Source: a virus
DNA length: 26,218 bases
Virus record (IMG/VR): IMGVR_UViG_3300046777_002030
Span: 1-26,218 of that record
Direction: 5' to 3' (one strand)
Shown: piece after piece, positions 6,206 to 14,530 of the stretch
Layout of the letters: every line of letters starts with the position of its first letter
Numbering within the stretch: position 1 is the stretch's first letter
Position numbers and translations under genes: made by a program
The notes under the pieces: generated by a model
The model's database searches: none
Seen by the model: the letters and a program-made list of their open reading frames with translations, nothing else
What the model was told of the DNA's origin: nothing

Positions 6206-7059
6206 CAGAGAACTTCCCAACCCTCACAATAAAGATCACTGGTGTCCTTATCAGCATAAGCAGGACCAAACCACATCTTAGGTGCTACGATCTTACCAGC
6301 ACCATTTTGCAACCATGCTCCCCACCAAGAAAGTGTAGAGTTTGCAATGATGCCACCTTTGCAATTGGCCATAATACATAGATCAACATAAGGAGTATAA
6401 GATCCGTCAGGATACTTCTCTTCGGGAGTAGAAACATAGAAACGATCTGGTTTGAAAAGTTCTTGTTCAAGAACCCACTCAGGAGAATCGGAAACAACAA
6501 CTACTTCCTGATCCTCAGGGAAGAGTTTAAGAGCTTCTTCATAGTACTCCAGAGGTTGTGGAGGATGTTGTTCAGAACACTGAGTATAAGACCACTTAAA
6601 TCCACGAGCATCTACAAGATTGGGATCACCACGGCGAACATGAAGGAAGATAGGATCTTTCAGTTCATCCAGGAATCCTTTTACAGGGATTGTGAGGTCA
6701 TCATGGAAAGTAAAATCTTTACGAATCTCATCCTTGATGTGTGCAAAATACTTTTCCGATTGAAAAAATCCATGAAGAGATACATCATTTGGACAAAGGT
6801 TAAGTAATTCTTCATCAAAATGAAAGTCCTTTTCCATTACAATAGGTGCAAATCCACGATCAAGAATATATTGATTAGTGGACTTTACACTTTCCATAAG
6901 GAAACAATTTGCAAGACTATAGTTATCCACCCTAGGAGTAGAAAATGGTGGGATACACCACTCATATCCTTTGTGTGCAGCAATCCCTCTAAGTGCTGCA
7001 TACTGGAACATCTGATTTCCCAGACGACCATTATTACCTAATTCATTAAATGCTAACAT
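6205..7059 (-). CDS. GT11 glycosyltransferase, copy A (fucosyltransferase fold)
   Basis: 284 residues, the usual length for GT11 alpha-1,2-fucosyltransferase-like enzymes. The N-terminal family motif GRLGNQMFQYAALRG is at 11-25, the GDP-sugar-binding motif HVRRGD at 140-145, and the C-terminal motif NSTLSWWGAWLQ at 240-251. All three are intact. This copy keeps the canonical donor motif, unlike the other two paralogues in this operon. The start overlaps the previous GT gene by 14 nt and the stop overlaps the GT25 start by one base. GT11 enzymes normally use GDP-L-fucose; with a GDP-mannose 3,5-epimerase at the operon head, GDP-L-galactose is a plausible alternative donor (inference). Confidence 0.88.
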   Translation of the reverse strand: MLAFNELGNNGRLGNQMFQYAALRGIAAHKGYEWCIPPFSTPRVDNYSLANCFLMESVKSTNQYILDRGFAPIVMEKDFHFDEELLNLCPNDVSLHGFFQSEKYFAHIKDEIRKDFTFHDDLTIPVKGFLDELKDPIFLHVRRGDPNLVDARGFKWSYTQCSEQHPPQPLEYYEEALKLFPEDQEVVVVSDSPEWVLEQELFKPDRFYVSTPEEKYPDGSYTPYVDLCIMANCKGGIIANSTLSWWGAWLQNGAGKIVAPKMWFGPAYADKDTSDLYCEGWEVL

Positions 7060-7864
7060 TTAGTTGTTCCCTCCGTTCTTTTAGATATGGTTGCAGTGAA
7101 TAATAAGCTTTTACATCATCACGGCCAAATGTTCTTATTTTTTGCCAGAGATTATGATTATCCATAAACTTTGGATTATGATAATGTGAGTTAAAAGTTC
7201 TACCGTGTTCAAAGTGATAGATGTCATCATTGACTCTACCTACTTTATAACCTAAACAATTTAGGCGGAAATAAAACTCACAATCTTCGGCACCCCAAGA
7301 AATAAAGTTTTCATTCCAAAGACCCATTTCAATTTCAACTGATCTCTTAATCATTTGACCCCAACCAATAGAAGAGGCAACTCTATATCGTAGTCCATCA
7401 AGAACATTAATATTAAAATTGGAATCAAGAAATTGATTAAAAATAGGCTCTGGATAATTTACAGCCCATTGATATACCCCACATCCAAAAGGATAGACAG
7501 CATCTGCATGGTCTTTGATTGCATTATAAGCAGTTTTTACACTATTGGTTGGTAAAATAACATCCACATCATGATTATAAACGATCTCAGTATCAGAAGC
7601 AACTAGAAGATCATTTAAGATGCGAGTTTTGTGAAAAAACTTTTCATCACTTTCTTCATATATGTGAGTTAATTGTTTTGTATCAGCATACTTACTAATT
7701 ACAGGAAGTGCTCTGAACTTAAAATGAGAATGAGAATCTACTTCTTTAACTATTACTTTTGATTCTGGATAATTTTTTAAAATAAAAGTAACAGAAGTGA
7801 CTACATTTCGGAGTCTATCTTCGGACTCAATGCGACAGGGTAATAAAAATGTTAAATCTTTCAT
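7046..7864 (-). CDS. GT-A glycosyltransferase (GT2/GT7-like)
   Basis: 272 residues from ATG 7862-7864, which overlaps the previous stop in an ATGA. A longer frame to 7909 is less likely. The N-terminus (LTFLLPCRIESEDRL) is typical of a GT-A beta-alpha-beta nucleotide-binding start. The metal-binding motif is HDVDVILP. The C-terminal half has WGAEDCEFYFRLNCLG followed by HFEHGR, the pattern of the galactosyltransferase/chondroitin-synthase C-terminal domain (Glyco_transf_7C type). It therefore probably transfers a UDP-linked sugar by inversion. It sits between two GT11 paralogues, apparently inserted into a GT11 tandem array, and is more AT-rich than them. Acceptor unknown. Confidence 0.8.
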   Translation of the reverse strand: MKDLTFLLPCRIESEDRLRNVVTSVTFILKNYPESKVIVKEVDSHSHFKFRALPVISKYADTKQLTHIYEESDEKFFHKTRILNDLLVASDTEIVYNHDVDVILPTNSVKTAYNAIKDHADAVYPFGCGVYQWAVNYPEPIFNQFLDSNFNINVLDGLRYRVASSIGWGQMIKRSVEIEMGLWNENFISWGAEDCEFYFRLNCLGYKVGRVNDDIYHFEHGRTFNSHYHNPKFMDNHNLWQKIRTFGRDDVKAYYSLQPYLKERREQLNVSI

Positions 7865-8757
7865 GTTTCTGCAGGAACTGGAGACGGATCGTTGTGAATT
7901 TTGATCCACCTTTCAGGGATCATATCTTTCATATTGTAATGAGCGTAAGCAGGTCCGAACCAAGGATCGGGAGCAACAACTTTACCCGTATCATTCTGCA
8001 ACCATGCACCCCACCAACTCAGAGAAGAGTTAGCAATAATTGCACCACCACATAGACTCATGAGGCAAAGATCAATATAGGGGACGGCAGCACCATCTCC
8101 AAAGGTCTCATAAGAAGAATCGGAGAACTGGAATCGTTCACCTTGAAGCCAATCTTGACGCTTACACCAATCAATAAGATCTGATACAACGATCACATTC
8201 TTATCTTCTGGGAATTGTTTTAGAGCTTCAAGATAATAATCAATTTTACAAAGTGGGTGGTATTCTTGTACCATCTGATAAGACCACTTTTCACCTCTCC
8301 GACCAGTAAGATTTGGAGAACCGCGACGAACATGCAAAAAGATGCAATTGTCACGACCACCAAGCGAATCAACAAACTCTTGACAAGGTTCAAGATATGC
8401 TTTCTTAAAAGTGAAATCCTCACGGATAGACGAGGCAATGGCCTCAAAGTACCTCTCCGTTTGGAAGTTACCCGAAAAATTCGTATTGTCCTCGCAATTG
8501 TTGAAGATATCTTCATTGAAATGCATATCCCTATACTCTACAGTTTTGTAGAAGGGTTCTCCAGTGTTCTTATTTAGATCACAGTTAGTGAGTTCAAATG
8601 CATCAAACAACCCATAGTTATCCAGACGATCCGCTTCTGGTCCAGGAATTACCCAATCAAATCCACGATTCGCAGCAAGACCACGGATAAATGCGTATTG
8701 AAACATTTGGTTTCCGAGGCGCCCCTCGTTACCAAGTCCTTTAAATGATACAGCCAT
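7861..8757 (-). CDS. GT11 glycosyltransferase, copy B
   Basis: 298 residues with GT11 hallmarks: GRLGNQMFQYAFIRG at 12-26, the donor motif HVRRGS at 142-147 and NSSLSWWGAWLQ at about 243-254. The final Asp of the usual HxRRGD is Ser here. Like copy A it has a short insertion after this motif containing RRGEKWSY (copy A: ARGFKWSY), so A and B are closer to each other in this region than to copy C. The ATG at 8755-8757 overlaps the previous stop by one base (TAATG). Cytoplasmic transfer from a GDP-sugar is expected. The altered donor motif could mean changed donor choice or reduced activity. Confidence 0.87.
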   Translation of the reverse strand: MAVSFKGLGNEGRLGNQMFQYAFIRGLAANRGFDWVIPGPEADRLDNYGLFDAFELTNCDLNKNTGEPFYKTVEYRDMHFNEDIFNNCEDNTNFSGNFQTERYFEAIASSIREDFTFKKAYLEPCQEFVDSLGGRDNCIFLHVRRGSPNLTGRRGEKWSYQMVQEYHPLCKIDYYLEALKQFPEDKNVIVVSDLIDWCKRQDWLQGERFQFSDSSYETFGDGAAVPYIDLCLMSLCGGAIIANSSLSWWGAWLQNDTGKVVAPDPWFGPAYAHYNMKDMIPERWIKIHNDPSPVPAET

Positions 8758-9617
8758 TACTTACTCCACTCTTGAATAATCCAACGATCAGGTACGATGT
8801 CTGAAGTATCTAGGTGAGTCATTGCAGTACCAAACCACTTCTTAGGATCTGGAGCAACTACCTTACCACGATCATTTTGCAACCAAGCTCCCCACCAAGA
8901 GAACGATGAGTTTGCAACAATAGCACCAGAACACAGACTCATCAGACACAGATCAACCTGTGGTAGAAGAGTATTCTGCATTTGTCCAGTACCATCAATG
9001 GTACGATATGTATATCTACCATTACTTTCATTAAACAGGAAACGATCCTGTTTAAAAAATTCCTGAGACTTACACCACTCAATGTCGTCCGTAAAGACAA
9101 AACAAGGAGTGTCTTCTGGGAATTGTTTTAACGCATCTTCAAAAAATCTAATCGGGAGGATGGGATGGTATTGTTCTCTCCCAATATTGTCACTTTGTCT
9201 AATATGCAAAAAGATAGGATTAACGCCCAGAGAATCAATGTACTCCTTACAAGGATCAAGATAATCTTTTCTAAAAGTGAAGTCCTCACGGATCTCCTCT
9301 GCAATGTGGCTGAAATATTTTTCAGTCTGGAAATATCCATCAAGACTCACATTATCGGGACATTCTTCAAAAAACTCTGGAATAAAACAATGGTCATTCT
9401 CTTGTATATATTGTCCATCAACAAATCCAATGTTGGATTCCTTAACATTTGTAAGTTCAAATGTTTCAAAGAGACCATAGTTGTCTTTATGGTCATAAGT
9501 ATCTGGAGGAATACACCAATCATATCCTCGTTTTGCAGCAATTCCTCTGAGTGCTGCATACTGAAACATCTGATTTCCCAGACGACCATTACTTCCTAGT
9601 CGGTTATATCCAATCAT
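8757..9617 (-). CDS. GT11 glycosyltransferase, copy C
   Basis: 286 residues with the N-terminal motif GRLGNQMFQYAALRG at 11-25 and a C-terminal NSSFSWWGAWLQ, so clearly GT11. The donor motif is HIRQSD (138-143), where the second Arg and the Gly of HxRRGD are replaced, although the first Arg and the Asp are kept. It lacks the KWSY insertion of copies A and B. Its start overlaps the UDP-sugar dehydrogenase stop by four bases (ATGA), so the two are translationally coupled. It is probably an active enzyme because the fold-defining motifs are intact, but donor use may differ. Confidence 0.87.
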   Translation of the reverse strand: MIGYNRLGSNGRLGNQMFQYAALRGIAAKRGYDWCIPPDTYDHKDNYGLFETFELTNVKESNIGFVDGQYIQENDHCFIPEFFEECPDNVSLDGYFQTEKYFSHIAEEIREDFTFRKDYLDPCKEYIDSLGVNPIFLHIRQSDNIGREQYHPILPIRFFEDALKQFPEDTPCFVFTDDIEWCKSQEFFKQDRFLFNESNGRYTYRTIDGTGQMQNTLLPQVDLCLMSLCSGAIVANSSFSWWGAWLQNDRGKVVAPDPKKWFGTAMTHLDTSDIVPDRWIIQEWSK

Positions 9618-10759
9618 AACTTAATTGCAAATGTATTAATTTTTTCTGGTGGTTCGCCAAAGTGTATTCTATCACCATATTGGTCGGTTAACAACCCTTC
9701 TACTTGTTTAATAATATGTGGATTGTCTGAAACATAGACTTCATAACCTGCATCCAAAAGATCAAGGCAAAGTTTATATTGTTGACTTTCGGTTAAAATA
9801 TCAGTACCTTTCTTATATGAAATATAGTCAAAGTGGAAGGGAAGTCTGTCAACATTTTTATTGATGAAATAATTTTTCAAGAACTTTGCATGTTCATTAT
9901 TGAAATCATCAGTAGTTGTACCAAGATTATACTTCAGTCCAAGTCTTTCTGCATACCTACCGAATGATCTATTATCTCTAGGCAAACAAGGGCCACCAAA
10001 TCCAAAACCAAATTTTAGATACTTACTTCCAATTCTAGAATCACTTGCAATAGATGCAAGAACGGATTCAATTTCATTTTCAAGTCCAGAAAGAATGAGA
10101 ACCTCTCCGATCATATTTGCAAAACTAATTTTAGTTGTCATGAAACAGTTGACTGCAATCTTAACTATTTCTGCAGCCGTAGACGACATAATAGAGATGA
10201 CTGGTTTAGTAACTTGAATTTTCTTGTAGATTTCAGACAGAGTTTCCAAAACCTCTGCATTGTCTCCACCAATCAGAACCATATCTGCATGAGTCAGATC
10301 CTTAATGATAGATCCTTGTGCAATAAATTCAGGATTATAAACAACACTTACTCCATAAGACTTAAGTTGTTCTTGGAATCTTGCACAATCGCCTGGATTC
10401 GTAGTACATCCAACAACCAATGTTTTACCTTCAACATTAGGAGATTCTTGGAAGTCACGAACAACATCCCATACAGAACTTACATCATAAGAACCATCGT
10501 CTAAAGATGGAGTTGCAACTAAAGTAAAGATAATATCACATTCTGCAATCACTTTTTTATTATCAGTGGTTGCTTCAAGATACTTAGCTTGTTTCAGATG
10601 TTCTTGTACAAATGGTTCTGTACTAGAAATGATTTTTTTGTTGAGGTTTTCTACATAATCCTCACGAATGTCAGAGACCAGGACATCATATCCTGCATTC
10701 TCCATGAGAAGTGCAAGACAAATTCCTAGTCTTCCTGCGCCGATTAATCCAATTTTCAT
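9614..10759 (-). CDS. UDP-glucose/GDP-mannose 6-dehydrogenase family enzyme
   Basis: 381 residues, consistent with bacterial UDP-glucose dehydrogenases, which oxidise a nucleotide hexose to its uronic acid using two NAD+. The NAD-binding motif GAGRLG is at 7-12. The catalytic cysteine is Cys258 in FGFGGPCLPRDN, with supporting Lys200 and Asn204 in AEIVKIAVNCFMTTKISFANM. The C-terminal UDP-binding domain is present (YISYKKGTDILTESQ). UDP-glucose, giving UDP-glucuronate, is the likeliest substrate, but GDP-mannose or a UDP-HexNAc cannot be excluded by eye. It overlaps the NAD synthetase gene upstream and copy C of GT11 downstream by four bases each. The product would be a uronic acid donor for the operon's transferases. 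Confidence 0.88.
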   Translation of the reverse strand: MKIGLIGAGRLGICLALLMENAGYDVLVSDIREDYVENLNKKIISSTEPFVQEHLKQAKYLEATTDNKKVIAECDIIFTLVATPSLDDGSYDVSSVWDVVRDFQESPNVEGKTLVVGCTTNPGDCARFQEQLKSYGVSVVYNPEFIAQGSIIKDLTHADMVLIGGDNAEVLETLSEIYKKIQVTKPVISIMSSTAAEIVKIAVNCFMTTKISFANMIGEVLILSGLENEIESVLASIASDSRIGSKYLKFGFGFGGPCLPRDNRSFGRYAERLGLKYNLGTTTDDFNNEHAKFLKNYFINKNVDRLPFHFDYISYKKGTDILTESQQYKLCLDLLDAGYEVYVSDNPHIIKQVEGLLTDQYGDRIHFGEPPEKINTFAIKL

Positions 10760-11547
10760 AGCTTAAATGTCGGAATTTCTACCATCTTGTGTTTGTTTTG
10801 CATGTGGAACTTCTGGTACACATTGATTGCATTAGTTTGTTCTTCATTCAAGAACAATGGATCTTCAGAAAGTCCCTTTTCCATAACCCATTCTAACATT
10901 GCATAAGAAGTTCCAATCTGATCTTCATCAGTTCTACCATCATCCCAAAGACCATCGGTAGGTGGTGCAGAAATAATTCTCTCATCAACACCTAGATGTT
11001 CACCAAGTCTCCACACTTCAGTCTTATAAAGATCTGCGATAGGAGCAATGTCAATGCCACCATCACCATACTTAGTGTAAAATCCTACACCATAATCTTC
11101 AACCTTATTACCAGTTCCAACAACAATACCATTTACTGTTGTGGCAACTTGATATAAAGTTACCATACGGATACGGGAACGAGTATTGGCTTGTGCAAGT
11201 TTATTTGTTGCAAAGTTTTCACCAATATCATTAGAGATGGTTTGAAGGAAAGAATCATAGACCGAGCTCATATCAGTCTTGATAAACTTTACATTATTAA
11301 ACTTGGATTCCAACCACTTACCATGAGCATCAGAAAGAGACTCCTGATTCTCAAGTTGGTTGATGGGCATTCCAACCACATAAGTTGGCATACCAGTCAA
11401 AGCACAAAGAGTAGAAACCACAGAGGAGTCAATTCCTCCAGAGATTCCTACTACAAGACTCTTGATTTTGGGATGAGTAAGACAATACTCAGAAATCCAT
11501 CCCACAATCCTATCTTCTAATTCATCATAGTCTTTGATACGATTCAT
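10756..11547 (-). CDS. nadE: Ammonia-dependent NAD+ synthetase
   Basis: 263 residues, the size of the NH3-dependent NadE form without a glutaminase domain. NadE makes NAD+ from nicotinate adenine dinucleotide, ATP and ammonia. The PP-loop motif SGGIDSS is at 36-42 (VVGISGGIDSSVVSTLCALTG), followed by the deamido-NAD/ATP-binding part ARSRIRM-like NTRSRIRMVTLYQVA, then GTGNKVEDYGVGFYTKYGDGGIDIAPIADLYKTEV, all typical. It overlaps the sugar dehydrogenase gene by four bases, so the two products are probably made together; that enzyme consumes NAD+. Another possibility is topping up host NAD against NAD-depleting defence systems. It is unusual inside a glycan operon. Confidence 0.9.
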   Translation of the reverse strand: MNRIKDYDELEDRIVGWISEYCLTHPKIKSLVVGISGGIDSSVVSTLCALTGMPTYVVGMPINQLENQESLSDAHGKWLESKFNNVKFIKTDMSSVYDSFLQTISNDIGENFATNKLAQANTRSRIRMVTLYQVATTVNGIVVGTGNKVEDYGVGFYTKYGDGGIDIAPIADLYKTEVWRLGEHLGVDERIISAPPTDGLWDDGRTDEDQIGTSYAMLEWVMEKGLSEDPLFLNEEQTNAINVYQKFHMQNKHKMVEIPTFKL

Positions 11548-12323
11548 GATTCCTTTACCTTGGCGAGAATTACAGTGTTTTCGTAATCTTTATTTGTAGT
11601 GAACTCAAAACGCTCACCCATTCTTTCGGTAAACTTATTATAGTAGAAATCATTAAAGTTGACAAGATTGTAAATGATATAACCATACTTGGCATCAGAT
11701 ACCAACTTATCATAATAGTTCACCTGAGTATCATAATCACATTCGGAAAGAGCATAATTACTGATAAACAGATCAACATCCTTTACTTCTTCAACATCAT
11801 CACAACTAACGAACTTACACTTTGCATAAAGTTCTGGGAAGTTCTTAAGATACTTTTCTTGGACTGCAACGGCTTCTGGAAGATCTACAAGAATATATTC
11901 ATCAAAATCACAGACAACACTCAAGGTCTTACAAAGTCCGCCATACCCACCACCAACTTCTACTACACGACTGATGGGTGCATCACCGAGAAGAGTCGCC
12001 ATCTCAAATACATTCTTGATATATCGGATCGTAGTGGGAGAGATTTTACCCGTTTCTGGATAAGAGAATTTATCGGGGGTTCCGATAGTATCATTCTCTT
12101 TAAATCCTTCCAAATTTTCTAGAAGTGCATCTCCAGCCATTTCCATAGCAACTTGAAGATACTCTGCACCCTGACGAGGAGTAACATGTTCTAGAATATT
12201 CTTATACCCTTGCAAAGATTTAAACTTCGCAAAGATATCATCATCTTCAACTGCACTACGACAGGTTTCCAGATAATCAACTGCAATCTGTTCTTCGGCT
12301 TCCCAGCCTTTATAAGTACTCAT
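11544..12323 (-). CDS. Putative sugar O-methyltransferase
   Basis: 259 residues from ATG 12321-12323, which overlaps the upstream stop as ATGA. A TTG-type longer start is not needed. The SAM-binding motif VVEVGGGYGGLC is at 120-131, followed by ILVDLPEAVAVQEKYL, a pair seen in the putative sugar O-methyltransferase family, where VVEIGGGYGG and a DLPE-type segment recur. FISNYALSEC forms the later SAM-fold strand. No membrane segment. The likely role is capping or decorating a sugar hydroxyl in the glycan made by this operon. The family assignment is from memory of motif order. Confidence 0.75.
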   Translation of the reverse strand: MSTYKGWEAEEQIAVDYLETCRSAVEDDDIFAKFKSLQGYKNILEHVTPRQGAEYLQVAMEMAGDALLENLEGFKENDTIGTPDKFSYPETGKISPTTIRYIKNVFEMATLLGDAPISRVVEVGGGYGGLCKTLSVVCDFDEYILVDLPEAVAVQEKYLKNFPELYAKCKFVSCDDVEEVKDVDLFISNYALSECDYDTQVNYYDKLVSDAKYGYIIYNLVNFNDFYYNKFTERMGERFEFTTNKDYENTVILAKVKES

Positions 12324-13123
12324 TTCCAGTAATTCTCGTATAGGTAATCTTCTGCTACAGGCCAATCCATAGCTCGTTCAAAGTTATCCTTGATAGCATC
12401 CATTTTAGAATAATAAAGATCTTCTGTCAATGTAGAAATATCAAAGTCATCGTCCAAGAATATAATTCCATCCTCGTTGAAATACTCTGTTACTCCTCTA
12501 CATCCGTAGAAGATAGGAATTGTTCCTGTGGCAAAACAATCCGTTAGTTTCTCTGTAAAGTATGTATCATACACGGCATTCTCTACGGCCACGGAGAACA
12601 TATAATCCCTAAGACCCTCTTCTTTACAGGAAATATCTTTAAATCCCCTACCATAAAGATCTACGGAATCTTTAAACTTATTCACAAACTCAAGTCTCTT
12701 ACGATGTCCTGGCACATAAGACTTATTGGATGAGATCATTGAAACCAATTTTGTCTTTTCAAAGATTTGTCTATCTTCTACCCAAGGAGCTGCATTACTG
12801 ATAGTGTATTTAAATGCATCACTATTGACCTCACAAAGTTTTTTATCGCAAGTAAAAATTGCTTCAGTTCTATAAGATAGAAATGGATAATTCATTTTGA
12901 CAAAATCCCAAACATCGGCAATAACTTGTTTAGATTCCAAAAGCCAAATATATTTGGGTATTTTTTCAATATCTTCCATTACTTTTGGAATTAAGTTATT
13001 AACATATAACTTAATTTGGCCTGATCCATCACGAACCCATTCAACATGTTTTGCAACATTTTTATCTGAAGTAGATGGAAGAAGGGAATCGTTACAAAAA
13101 AGATTTACTTTAAATTTGTTCAT
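12320..13123 (-). CDS. GT10 glycosyltransferase (alpha-1,3/4-fucosyltransferase fold)
   Basis: 267 residues. The GT10 signature is clear: YGRGF (157-161), then FSVAVENAVYDTYFTEKL (176-193) followed by DCFATGTIPIFYG (195-207), where Glu181-Asn182 and Glu191-Lys192 correspond to the conserved donor-site residues of alpha-1,3-fucosyltransferases. The N-terminal acceptor half is short and unlike eukaryotic enzymes, as in bacterial GT10 proteins. No heptad-repeat tail or membrane anchor is present. Overlaps: 14 nt with the SDR gene upstream and 4 nt with the methyltransferase downstream. The normal donor is GDP-L-fucose; GDP-L-galactose from the operon's epimerase is an alternative. Confidence 0.85.
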   Translation of the reverse strand: MNKFKVNLFCNDSLLPSTSDKNVAKHVEWVRDGSGQIKLYVNNLIPKVMEDIEKIPKYIWLLESKQVIADVWDFVKMNYPFLSYRTEAIFTCDKKLCEVNSDAFKYTISNAAPWVEDRQIFEKTKLVSMISSNKSYVPGHRKRLEFVNKFKDSVDLYGRGFKDISCKEEGLRDYMFSVAVENAVYDTYFTEKLTDCFATGTIPIFYGCRGVTEYFNEDGIIFLDDDFDISTLTEDLYYSKMDAIKDNFERAMDWPVAEDYLYENYWK

Positions 13124-13961
13124 TCTTCATAGCCTCAAATACTTTGGCAATACCCTGTTCAATTGTAGTTTTTGGAGTCCACCACTTCATCAAATAAGTG
13201 TCTGGTCGATTCCTTTTATCAAGTTGAACACTATCCTTTTCAGTTGATGGTTGCACCTTAACATCATACTTACCCATCAAATTAAATTGACCGCAAATCA
13301 TGCTCGCAATATCAATGACCTTTGTAGAGTGGAAACTGGTGATGTGAAGATTGTCTTCAGAAGTAAAGTCATCGTAGTTTTCCATGATTGTTTCAAGCGC
13401 TTCGCAGCAGTCCTCTGCGTATAGAAACTCTCGTTCCTCTTGACCATCAGTAAGCATGTCAATAACACCAGTTTCAAAACCTTTGCGGATGAAGTCCGTA
13501 ATGACATGGGATTTTTCGTGATCCTTTTCAATTCCATAAACATTCCAAAACTTAACAATCAATCCATTCAATGACTTAGTATAAAGTTCACCTACATTCT
13601 TGAGAACTCCATATGGAGAGTAACTCATGTTACTCATTTGAGATGATGCGAAAATGAATCTCTTATTATACTTCTTAAGAAGTCCAAATGCATTGACCAT
13701 CAGACGACCATTGTTATCAATGAATTGGAAAGTATGTTGATACTTCTTGAGATAACGAGATCCACCTACATCAAATGCAAGGAAAAATACAAAGTCACTA
13801 TCCATAATTACCCGATGAAGTTCGGGATTAGGAATAATTGTCATGTCTTGGTGTTCACCATTCACAACATCAAACTCGTGAACTTCATGACCCTTACCAC
13901 GAAGATATTCTGTTAGGTAGGCACCAATCTGCCCACTTGAACCTAGTACTGTAATTTTCAT
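13110..13961 (-). CDS. Extended SDR nucleotide-sugar epimerase/dehydratase
   Basis: 283 residues of the extended short-chain dehydrogenase family. The NAD(P)-binding motif GSSGQIG is at 7-13. The active site has Ser106/Ser107 and the YxxxK pair Tyr117-Lys121 (SPYGVLKNVGE), followed by the typical NVYG segment (FWNVYGIEKD) and an EFLYAEDCCEAL strand. It is shorter than most epimerases of about 310-340 residues, but no key residue is missing. The substrate cannot be read; the family includes 4-epimerases, 4,6-dehydratases and reductases on nucleotide sugars. It could act after the GME at the operon head. The ATG overlaps the previous stop by one base (TGATG). Confidence 0.82.
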   Translation of the reverse strand: MKITVLGSSGQIGAYLTEYLRGKGHEVHEFDVVNGEHQDMTIIPNPELHRVIMDSDFVFFLAFDVGGSRYLKKYQHTFQFIDNNGRLMVNAFGLLKKYNKRFIFASSQMSNMSYSPYGVLKNVGELYTKSLNGLIVKFWNVYGIEKDHEKSHVITDFIRKGFETGVIDMLTDGQEEREFLYAEDCCEALETIMENYDDFTSEDNLHITSFHSTKVIDIASMICGQFNLMGKYDVKVQPSTEKDSVQLDKRNRPDTYLMKWWTPKTTIEQGIAKVFEAMKNEQI

Positions 13962-14530
13962 CAGACAATAGTAATTTCGTGTGCGTTTCCAAAATTGACG
14001 ATACCAGTTCCACTCATATGAGCAATCTCAGTAACATCAAACTTTTCTTCGGGAATCTCATCCCACATCAGTTGAATGTCAGGCCAACCAGGACCGATAT
14101 CATCATGAATCAAAATACCTTTCCAACCTTTGTCACGCAACCAATCCATCATGACTCTTTCCTGAGCTCCATCATGGGGATCTACATCAATCATGACGAT
14201 AGGAATATTATCCCAATCAAGAGTTTCATCTTCCATGAAATCCATGATCTTCCAGGTAATGTTATCTTTCTTGATAGAACTTGCACCCTGTTCTACAAGA
14301 TCATAACTAATTACTTGATTAGTCGGATTATAAGAAAGAGCGAGAGCGGATCCACCAGTACGAGTACCAACATCCAGAATAGTGGCTTTATTAAAGAAAG
14401 TGGAGAGGTAGGCATAAAGTCTATACTCGCTTTGACCTGCAGGAAGCCAGTCATTTTGATTGAGAGACATATCTCTCAGATGACTAACATCCAAATCTTT
14501 TACATGTTGTTTTACAATTTCAATTTTCAT
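13961..14530 (-). CDS. SAM-dependent methyltransferase (class I)
   Basis: 189 residues from ATG 14528-14530, which overlaps the GME gene by 11 nt. The longer frame to 14557 has no better context. The SAM-binding motif ILDVGTRTGG is at 51-60, and the catalytic or metal-proximal strand IVMIDVDPHDG at about 111-121, with ILIHDDIGPG later. This resembles small O-methyltransferases of the Methyltransf_24 type found in glycan and natural-product loci. No membrane segment. Probable role: O-methylation of a sugar; acceptor unknown. Confidence 0.78.
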   Translation of the reverse strand: MKIEIVKQHVKDLDVSHLRDMSLNQNDWLPAGQSEYRLYAYLSTFFNKATILDVGTRTGGSALALSYNPTNQVISYDLVEQGASSIKKDNITWKIMDFMEDETLDWDNIPIVMIDVDPHDGAQERVMMDWLRDKGWKGILIHDDIGPGWPDIQLMWDEIPEEKFDVTEIAHMSGTGIVNFGNAHEITIV

